A stretch of 64,000 nt of DNA from Gemmata massiliana (GTDB lineage: Bacteria > Planctomycetota > Planctomycetia > Gemmatales > Gemmataceae). The stretch covers positions 1,178,001 through 1,242,000 of the forward strand of contig NZ_LR593886.1 in NCBI RefSeq assembly GCF_901538265.1, given 5' to 3'. The position numbers and the translations under genes were made by a program. Below the pieces are notes generated by a model. That model saw nothing but the letters and a program-made list of their open reading frames with translations, had not been told where the DNA came from and made no database searches. Below are positions 8,007 to 14,030 of this stretch, piece by piece (positions within the stretch are counted from its first letter, which is position 1; each line of letters begins with the position of its first letter).

Positions 8007-9862
8007 AGCAGATATACCTGGGCCGGGTTGACTCCCTGACGCGAGAGCAGCTCAGGAAATTCCTTCTCCGGCATGCCTTCGAGGAGTAGAGCCGCTTTAC
8101 CTTGTTCGAACGCGTCTTTCACCGATGAGCCGAACCCCAATGCACGATAGAATGACGATGCAAAGACAATTGCGCCATCATCTCCAATTTCATCGCTTGT
8201 TCCGATCGCGCAGTCGATATGTTTGACGATCGCCTCAGCCTGAAGTCGGGAGTAGCAGGCATTTAGTACGACCAGCCGAATGTTCCCTTTCATGGTTTGA
8301 AAGAGGTGACTTAACGCAGCTTGAGAAACGGTTTTGGGATAACCGTTCTTGTCCAGCAAGACAAGCTCACCAGCTTTCGAGCCGTGACCACTGAACTGCA
8401 CCACATGGGGCATTTCTTCGTTCAGAGTTTGAAGCAAGTCGTCAGGGCGAACGGCCCACCGAGAGCTGAGTCGAATCGCATCGCGGGAATGCGAGGCGCG
8501 AATTTTCGCCGTGATCTCCCTGATTTCTTCGTCGAGCGCGAGCGCACTTGTTCCGGCTGGGTTGGCGGCAAAGACAACGACCTTGCACTCCGTCGAATTC
8601 CGAGCGGTGGAAGGCAATACTGGAGTAGTCGGGACAGCTTTTCGCCGTTCAAAGGGAGCGAATCTGAGCACCCGCGGCTGGCCCTCGACTTGCCAGCGGA
8701 CCTCGCGCAACCGAGTCTTGCGGACAAAGACATCGCACAGGATACCACCCGCCTCCAAGAGAGCGAGTGCGCGCTGGAGTGCTGTCTGATCGCCCTCAAT
8801 TTGAACGATGGTACTCCCGCTACGAATTTCGATGATCCTCACACGAGAAATATCAAACCCGAGTTCCACGAGAGCGAGGAGAAAATGCGACTCACTGAAT
8901 GATTCGAGAGGCGTGTCGAGAACGAACTCGAATTTTACGATCTGCAAACTTCGATTCGCTGGCTCCATGACTGCTTTAGGAATGGGTAGGGGGGCACTTA
9001 CAAGCTCGCGCAACTCGTCCAAAAGCGTATCGAGTCTATGTTCTTCGGTAGCCCAGTTGAGTATCGCATCTTTCCGTGCTTCGAGATTGAGCCCGCCGGA
9101 AGGGCGCAACTTGAACGGCATGTCCAACAGAAAAATTAGTTCATCGAACTGATGTGATTTCAACTCCCCGAACAGCGCGAGGATCTCTTTTCGGTTTGAC
9201 TTGTCTCCTTGCACTGCGGGCACGGGCTTTGATGATACGGCTTCCGTCGTTGGTTGTGTCAGCGAACCTGTAAAAAATTCTGCGTCCTTTGCCCCATTGG
9301 GGTTAAGGGCGGCACGGTGCGCTTCGAACATCTCATTGCGCTTCCCGGCGACGACTTCTACTCCGGAATATTGTTTTTGCTGTTCGGCTGTCAACCCGGC
9401 GAATGTCGTGGCGTCACAGAGTACCTCACCAGGACGAGCCTTCGCCTCCAGCCGAACGGCACGTGCGATGGTCATGCCACCGATCTCGAAACCGCCACCC
9501 TCTGCTTTGGTCTTGCGCTCCAGCACCAACTCACCCGTGGCAATCCCAATGCGGAACGCACGCTTACCAATACCCACAGGTTTACTATCGCAGTGTGCGC
9601 GGGCAGCCTGCTGCACAGCCTCAGCAAAGGTATGAGCCTGAGTTGGCTGGTCGAAAATGAGTATTGCGCCGTCGCCGGTGGTTTGCACCACTGCAGCCTT
9701 GCGAGTCACACCAGCAGCGACGAGGCCCACATCAACGAACTCCTGAATTTGCCTGTTGAGCGTTAGACTCGTTTCAACCCCCAATCCGTCTTGCAGAGCA
9801 GCAGCGATGGTACTGTAACCGACAAGATCGAGCTCGAGAACGGTCTTGGTCGTCACGGGCAT
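7994..9862 (-). CDS. Class III cyclase-like / EAD / CHAT protease protein
   Basis: The start at 9862 (622 residues) is preferred over the longer ORF because an AAAGGTG ribosome binding site sits about 7 bases upstream. Domains: residues about 5-180 are a class III nucleotidyl-cyclase fold with metal-binding Asp in LELDLVGYS and TTGDGAILIF. The usual transition-state Asn is not obvious in GGMTIARAVRLE, so activity is uncertain. Residues about 222-290 are an effector-associated, death-like domain (KEILALFGELKSHQFDEL). An alpha/beta domain follows, and then CHAT, a caspase-fold protease (about 430-620), with the catalytic His in FSGHGS and Cys in LNACYS. First gene of the operon; CHAT is the likely effector. 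The protein ends naturally at LLNPT. Confidence 0.85.
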   Translation of the reverse strand: MPVTTKTVLELDLVGYSTIAAALQDGLGVETSLTLNRQIQEFVDVGLVAAGVTRKAAVVQTTGDGAILIFDQPTQAHTFAEAVQQAARAHCDSKPVGIGKRAFRIGIATGELVLERKTKAEGGGFEIGGMTIARAVRLEAKARPGEVLCDATTFAGLTAEQQKQYSGVEVVAGKRNEMFEAHRAALNPNGAKDAEFFTGSLTQPTTEAVSSKPVPAVQGDKSNRKEILALFGELKSHQFDELIFLLDMPFKLRPSGGLNLEARKDAILNWATEEHRLDTLLDELRELVSAPLPIPKAVMEPANRSLQIVKFEFVLDTPLESFSESHFLLALVELGFDISRVRIIEIRSGSTIVQIEGDQTALQRALALLEAGGILCDVFVRKTRLREVRWQVEGQPRVLRFAPFERRKAVPTTPVLPSTARNSTECKVVVFAANPAGTSALALDEEIREITAKIRASHSRDAIRLSSRWAVRPDDLLQTLNEEMPHVVQFSGHGSKAGELVLLDKNGYPKTVSQAALSHLFQTMKGNIRLVVLNACYSRLQAEAIVKHIDCAIGTSDEIGDDGAIVFASSFYRALGFGSSVKDAFEQGKAALLLEGMPEKEFPELLSRQGVNPAQVYLLNPT

Positions 9863-9902
9863 GGTGGTCACCTTTCCAGGCGCAAAAAGACGATTCTTTT
9901 TT

Positions 9903-9948
9903 GCCGGAGTTAGTCGGTTAAGGTGGTAGGATCTTTGGCGACTCCGGC
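9903..9948 (-). promoter_or_regulatory. Leader inverted repeat upstream of the CHAT gene
   Basis: GCCGGAGT at 9903-9910 pairs perfectly with ACTCCGGC at 9941-9948, 41 bases upstream of the chosen start. It may be an mRNA leader hairpin or a protein-binding palindrome. Confidence 0.35.
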
Positions 9949-9980
9949 CATTCGTATTTTTTTGTAATGGAAGTAGTAAG

Positions 9981-10012
9981 GTGGATCGCATATCGTCACT
10001 TCAGCGATCCAC
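9981..10012. promoter_or_regulatory. Palindrome GTGGATCGC/GCGATCCAC in the operon promoter region
   Basis: A perfect 9-bp inverted repeat (9981-9989 and 10004-10012) with a 14-nt spacer lies about 120 bp upstream of the CHAT start, in AT-richer DNA. Consistent with a dimeric operator; no regulator gene is in the window. Confidence 0.4.
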
Positions 10013-10090
10013 GCGAAGACACGCACCGCAAATCACCCCGAGCCCAAATCACTGCATCAAACCAAGCGGGGCGTGTTACTCGCTTTTATC

Positions 10091-10118
10091 TACGCCAGAA
10101 TACGCCATAACTACGCCA
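10091..10118. promoter_or_regulatory. Three TACGCCA direct repeats, helical spacing
   Basis: TACGCCA occurs at 10091-10097, 10101-10107 and 10112-10118. The 10 and 11 nt spacing puts all copies on one face of the helix, as in activator or repressor sites. It lies about 230 bp upstream of the conflict operon start, with the IS element just beyond. Confidence 0.45.
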
Positions 10119-10234
10119 AAACCCAGCAAAGAACCGTTTCAGAATCAGTGTTTGCAAAAGCAACGGTAGCGTGTAATAATCTACAAATTTCTGTGTTTAT
10201 GTGTGTTTAGCTGACGTGATGGGACTTGACAGGT

Positions 10235-11307
10235 TTAGGTGTTACGCGGTGCGGGCGATCGGGAAGGTGATGTGCGGTCGCGCGAGGTAACTGCGGACCG
10301 CGTCTCGGATGATGGCCGTCTTGGCCTCGACCCAACGGACCCCTCGGGCGAAGCAATGGGCCTCGAACCGGAGGAACGCGCGCAGGGCCAACCCGATGTG
10401 GTTCCGTTGCGCGCGGGCCTTGCGGCATTGGCACCGCTCGACCCCGGTGCATTGCTTGATGCCCCGGTGGTAGTGCTCGATGGCCCACGAGAACTGGGCC
10501 AGTTGCAATCGGGTCAGGTCCGTCATGGACCGGTCGTTGGTAGCCCAGTACACGGTGCCCCCGTCTGGGGTGGCGATCCCGAATACCGTCACCAACCCGA
10601 ACCCGGGCAACCAAACCTGTGTGCCCGTGGCCGCGAGCGCCGTATCCTTCAGGGCCCGGGTGCCCTGCCGGTCCTTGTTCACCAACCGGTTCGACTTGAG
10701 CCGGGTGAGCCAGGTCCACCCGCAGTTGCGGATCAACGTGAGGTTGTCCAAGCTGCCGTACCACCCGTCGAACACCACGCACCGGGGCTTCAAGCCGCGG
10801 GCGTACGCGGCCCGGATCATGTCCCCGAAGTGGTCGTTCTTGGTGCGCCCGTCGGCCGTGTCGTAGATCCGGTAGTCACACGGGATGTGGCGGTCCCCGT
10901 CGGTCCACAGCAGGGACACCAGGTTGATCCCCTGAACGACCGCGCGGTGCTTGCCGGACCAATGCCGGGTCACCAATTCGATGGCTCTGGCATACGGCTT
11001 GTCCAGGGTCGAGTCGTCCACCACCAGCACCCCGTCGGTGCGCCGCACCTGGGGTTCGGCTTCGGTCCAAAGGGTGCCCGGGTCCGGTTCCAGCCGGGTG
11101 AGGAGTCGGGTAAACGCGTCGTGGGCCGGTGGGTCCGTGGCCGCCGGCTGCACACGCGCGGCTTCGGCCCCCGAGTACGTCTTCGGGCTCGCGATCAGGA
11201 AATCGATGTAGTCGCTCGGGAACACCTTGGGCACGCTCATGAACCGATCGTAGAACCGCATCGGTACCCGCGCAAGCACCAAAACGGCCGCGCTGCGTAA
11301 CACCTAA
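10235..11307 (-). mobile_element. IS701-like insertion sequence with 13-bp terminal inverted repeats
   Basis: The ends carry TTAGGTGTTACGC (10235-10247) and its inverted copy GCGTAACACCTAA (11295-11307); similarity continues a few bases inward. One transposase gene fills the element, and its stop codon lies inside the left repeat. About 1.07 kb in total. No unambiguous target duplication is visible. The element separates the CHAT operon promoter region from a tRNA-like fragment and appears intact. Confidence 0.75.
10242..11261 (-). CDS. DDE transposase, IS701-like
   Basis: The ATG at 11261 gives about 339 residues; the longer ORF begins with a GTG inside the right terminal repeat. Catalytic-type Asp residues are in VLVVDDSTLDKP and in CVVFDGWYGSLDN, and a late Glu in FSWAIEHYHRGIKQ fits the DDE triad. 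The DDSTLDKPYA context followed by a GINLVSLLW strand is typical of IS701-group transposases. The gene is full length and looks functional. Confidence 0.8.
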   Translation of the reverse strand: MRFYDRFMSVPKVFPSDYIDFLIASPKTYSGAEAARVQPAATDPPAHDAFTRLLTRLEPDPGTLWTEAEPQVRRTDGVLVVDDSTLDKPYARAIELVTRHWSGKHRAVVQGINLVSLLWTDGDRHIPCDYRIYDTADGRTKNDHFGDMIRAAYARGLKPRCVVFDGWYGSLDNLTLIRNCGWTWLTRLKSNRLVNKDRQGTRALKDTALAATGTQVWLPGFGLVTVFGIATPDGGTVYWATNDRSMTDLTRLQLAQFSWAIEHYHRGIKQCTGVERCQCRKARAQRNHIGLALRAFLRFEAHCFARGVRWVEAKTAIIRDAVRSYLARPHITFPIARTA

Positions 11308-11357
11308 GGTTTTGATTCGCAACGAAAAGGTCGGGAGTTCGACTCTCATTCGCCCCA
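11308..11357 (+). tRNA. tRNA 3'-end fragment abutting the IS element (partial)
   Basis: The sequence AGGTCGGGAGTTCGACTCTC is a variable loop plus T-arm (TTCGACT loop) and is followed by an acceptor-like CGCCCCA. No 5' half exists upstream, because the IS right repeat ends at 11307. The minus-strand translation gives the VELPTFS-type peptide often seen antisense to tRNA ends. T-stem pairing is imperfect and the anticodon cannot be fixed. Probably a relic attachment site or a tRNA cut by the IS. Confidence 0.35.
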
Positions 11358-11891
11358 CTTCACAATTCATCAGTACCCGATGCTAGTTAGACTTTTTCGC
11401 TTCGTTTAAGCATTTTGTATTCGGTAAGTTTTTGTCATCACGATTAAAAATAATAATTAGTATATAATAATAAATTATAATACTATTAAGTGGTGGCGAT
11501 CCTCACTGATTTGGTGGCACGCGGTAGTCGTCGACCTCATGTGGCCTTGCCAGCGCTGGCGAAACAAACTCTGTCACCGAGCTCGATCGCTCCCAGTGCA
11601 GACAGGGTTCTCAGGACGATCGGAAGGACCCAGGCGCCAGCAATCAAGAATGAGAATCCCCTTCCCTTTGTTCGTGTTCCCACGGGAGGCGATCGTCGAG
11701 TCGAGCGGATTCTGGCGTGGTGGGTTTTGCGGGAGGCGCCAGAAGGGCAGCAAGTGCAGCGCGCTGTTCCGGCGGAAGCGCAGCGAGTTCAGCGAGTAGT
11801 CGGGCGAGGCGAGAAGCGGTATCCGAGTCGGATTGTGGTGCCGGGATGCAAGCGACTACATCGGTGTGCGAATTGTCTTGTTTTCTTAGCG
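11358..11891. other. Gene-poor stretch with a 19% GC segment
   Basis: 11401-11490 has 17 G/C in 90 bases, in sharp contrast to the surrounding GC-rich DNA. The remainder carries only a minus-strand ORF (within 11644-12105) that ends in Ala/Leu-rich sequence (LARLLAELAALPPEQ); it might be the tail of a lost integrase, but its upstream part is antisense to the tRNA fragment. No gene called. Confidence 0.5.
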
Positions 11892-11933
11892 TTTCCAAGG
11901 CGGAGGTCGTAGGTTCAAATCCTACCGCCGCAA
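11892..11933 (+). tRNA. tRNA 3' half (Gly-like), probable right attachment site
   Basis: From an anticodon loop-like TTTCCAA (TCC anticodon would be Gly) through variable loop AGGTC and a perfect T-arm GTAGG-TTCAAAT-CCTAC to acceptor CGCCGCA plus A. The 5' half is missing: upstream bases do not pair with the anticodon stem and no D-arm is present. Minus-strand translation gives GFEPTTSALETL, a hallmark peptide of antisense tRNA ends. A strong terminator hairpin follows 11 bases later, as expected for a native tRNA transcript. This fits the chromosome-side end of an element integrated into a tRNA gene. Confidence 0.6.
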
Positions 11934-11944
11934 CTTCTTTCAAC

Positions 11945-11980
11945 GAAACGCCCCGGTTTGATACCGGGGCGTTTCGCATT
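11945..11980 (+). terminator. Rho-independent terminator after the tRNA fragment
   Basis: A 13-bp perfect stem GAAACGCCCCGGT (11945-11957) / ACCGGGGCGTTTC (11963-11975) with a 5-nt loop, followed by GCATTTTC. Confidence 0.75.
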
Positions 11981-12114
11981 TTCCCCTCCGTATTTTTCGG
12001 CCAACTTTCGCTATCTGCGTCGCAACACATTTGTGGCACTTGTGCAGCACAGTTCGGCCCCAATCCGACGGTATGGTGTTTCATGTCATCAAAGCTGATT
12101 TCCACGGGGGAGTG

Positions 12115-12828
12115 ATGAAATCGTCAGTCGATGACATCCGACAGCGATTCGACGCCGATGTCGAGCGGTTCAGCAATCTCGAAACCGGGCAGTCGGCGAC
12201 CGTCGATGCGGCGCTGGCGATGACGCTCGTTGCTCAAGCCGCAGCCGCAACCACCCCGCACGCTCGACACGTCCTTGATGTGGGGTGTGGGGCCGGGAAC
12301 TACACGCTCAAGTTGCTCCAACATATCCCCAACTTGGACGTGACGCTCATTGACCTGAGCCGGCCCATGCTCGACCGGGCGACCGAGCGCGTGAGCCGGG
12401 CCACGAGCGGAACGGTTACGGCGCTCCAAGGCGATATCCGGGAGGTGGAGCTTGGGGATGGGCGGTTCGATATCGTGGTCGCCGCTGCGGTGTTGCACCA
12501 CCTACGCGCCGACGACGAATGGCGGTCGGTGTTCACCGCGATCTATCGGGCGCTGCGTCCGGGCGGGTCGGTGTGGGTGTTCGATCTGGTGGAGAGCTCG
12601 ATCCTGGCGGTTCAGTGTTTGATGTGGGACCGGTACGGCGAGTACCTGTCGGCGTTGAAGGACGAGGCGTATCGAGATCACGTCTTCGCTTACGTCGAGC
12701 AAGAGGACACGCCGCGCCCCCTCACGTTCCAACTCGACCTGCTTCGAGACGTCGGGTTCGTTCAGGTCGATGTGCTCCACAAGAACGTCTGCTTTGCGGC
12801 GTTTGGGGCGGTGAAGGCCGCTGTCTAA
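12115..12828 (+). CDS. Class I SAM-dependent methyltransferase
   Basis: 237 residues from the ATG at 12115, which follows a GGGGGAG ribosome binding site; the ORF opens earlier at 12031 without one. Motif I HVLDVGCGAGNYTL, motif II Asp in VTLIDLS, motif III LQGDIREVE and the AAVLHHL/LRPGGSVWVFDL segments define a Rossmann-fold SAM methyltransferase of the UbiE/small-molecule type. Substrate unknown. First apparent chromosomal gene right of the tRNA fragment; it ends 4 bp inside the convergent VOC gene. Confidence 0.85.
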   Translation: MKSSVDDIRQRFDADVERFSNLETGQSATVDAALAMTLVAQAAAATTPHARHVLDVGCGAGNYTLKLLQHIPNLDVTLIDLSRPMLDRATERVSRATSGTVTALQGDIREVELGDGRFDIVVAAAVLHHLRADDEWRSVFTAIYRALRPGGSVWVFDLVESSILAVQCLMWDRYGEYLSALKDEAYRDHVFAYVEQEDTPRPLTFQLDLLRDVGFVQVDVLHKNVCFAAFGAVKAAV

Positions 12829-13220
12829 CGGAGCCCTCGGGGCGACACCAAATCCCAACGGTTGCCGTAGAGGTCGAGGAACACGGCGACCGTCCCATAC
12901 TCCTCTTCCCGCGGTTTTTCGGGGAACCGCACGCCCCGCTCCCGCATATCGCGGTAGTCGCCCCAGAAGTCGTCTGTCTGGAGGAACAGGAACACCCGAG
13001 CACCGGTTTGGTCCCCGACTCGTGCTCGCTGCTCCGGCGTGACGGCCTTCGCCAGCAGGAGTGCCGTGCCTCCACCCGGCGGGCGCACCACAACCCACCG
13101 CTTGTCGGGCGTGAGGGCCGTGTCCTCGGCGAGCGTGAACCGCAGGCACTCGGTAAAAAAGCGGATCGCCTCATCGTAGTCGTGGACGACCAGGGCAACA
13201 GCAGAGATCGATTGTGGCAC
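12825..13220 (-). CDS. VOC (glyoxalase/bleomycin-resistance) family protein
   Basis: 131 residues with the beta-alpha-beta-beta-beta repeat typical of VOC proteins: SAVALVVHDYDEAIRFF at the start and a C-terminal FLDLYGNRWDLV with the usual metal-ligand Asp/Glu region. Such proteins bind a metal and act as lyases, dioxygenases or drug-binding proteins; this sequence does not say which. Convergent with the methyltransferase, overlapping by 4 bp. Confidence 0.8.
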   Translation of the reverse strand: MPQSISAVALVVHDYDEAIRFFTECLRFTLAEDTALTPDKRWVVVRPPGGGTALLLAKAVTPEQRARVGDQTGARVFLFLQTDDFWGDYRDMRERGVRFPEKPREEEYGTVAVFLDLYGNRWDLVSPRGLR

Positions 13221-13304
13221 GTTGAGTCTCCGAACTGGCCCACCGCTCCGTTCGTCACTCCGTGATAAACGGCCCCTCGAACGGCGTCACGGCGCCTTCG
13301 TTCG

Positions 13305-13664
13305 TCAGATGCGGTCGGGATGCTCGACCGTTCGCTCGTTGCGCACGTTGCCGGTGTTCAGTGTCGTCGCCGGTTCAAACAGCAGGACGCTGACTTCCTC
13401 CTCGGCGACCGGGCGGTGCTCGACGCCTCGAGGCACTACCAGGAATTCGCCCTCGCTCACGGGCACCGTGCGGTCTCGGAACTCCATCGTGAACCGCCCC
13501 CGCACGACGAGGAACAGTTCGTCTTCATGGTCGTGCTTGTGCCACACAAACTCACCCCGGAACTTGACCAGTTTGACGTGCTGGCCGTTCAGGTCGCCGA
13601 CCACCCTCGGATTCCAGTGGTCGGAAATCAGCGCCAATTTCTCAGCAAGGTTCACCTTCTCCAC
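13305..13664 (-). CDS. Cupin-domain protein
   Basis: 119 residues. GTG start preceded by GGGGAGGTAG. Cupin motif 1 HKHDHEDELFLVVRG supplies the His/His/Glu metal ligands, and motif 2 is the PRGVEHRPVA segment. Single small cupins of this type are often sugar or small-molecule isomerases or binding proteins. Downstream of and co-oriented with nothing obvious; function unassigned. Confidence 0.8.
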   Translation of the reverse strand: MEKVNLAEKLALISDHWNPRVVGDLNGQHVKLVKFRGEFVWHKHDHEDELFLVVRGRFTMEFRDRTVPVSEGEFLVVPRGVEHRPVAEEEVSVLLFEPATTLNTGNVRNERTVEHPDRI

Positions 13665-13760
13665 GCCACTACCTCCCCGGACACCACCAGCAACTCAGCA
13701 TGGGTAACATAGCGGGCGACGGTTGAGCAACGTCTCGACGAGACGGATAGGAATTCAGAG

Positions 13761-13856
13761 ATGAACAACCAGAACGACTGGAGAATCATCCAACCAATTA
13801 AGGGGCGAATGGTGGTTAAGAACAAGGCGAAGCCCAAGACCGAGGGCTCGCCGTAA
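13761..13856 (+). CDS. Possible 31-residue basic peptide
   Basis: ATG at 13761 follows AGGAATTCAGAG. The product is short and Lys-rich (IIQPIKGRMVVKNKAKPK). It lies in the 366-bp gap between cupin and peptidase genes. An overlapping minus ORF (13652-14033) also exists, its ATG antisense to the peptidase start. Neither is confidently real. Confidence 0.25.
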   Translation: MNNQNDWRIIQPIKGRMVVKNKAKPKTEGSP

Positions 13857-14030
13857 GCAAATAAACCGTGCAAATCGGCTCCCAAATCTCCTCGTTCGTT
13901 CGCACCGTTTGCCGGGTGTCGGGTTGTATCGGCGGTTAATTCGGCAAAATTATCCCATCCCGCCCAATCGCGCTTGTCGGGTGCAAACCGCGATTGCACG
14001 CTGAACAGCTCCTCATCGTGGAGCGCGTTC

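Noticed and set aside
10235-11307. Target-site duplication for the IS element
   Set aside because: Flanks (CAGGT before, GGTTT after) do not give a clear duplicated sequence, so none is claimed.
1-12000. CRISPR array or DGR reverse transcriptase
   Set aside because: No regular spacer-repeat pattern and no reverse transcriptase motif were seen; the mosaic FGE repeats are too long and irregular for CRISPR.
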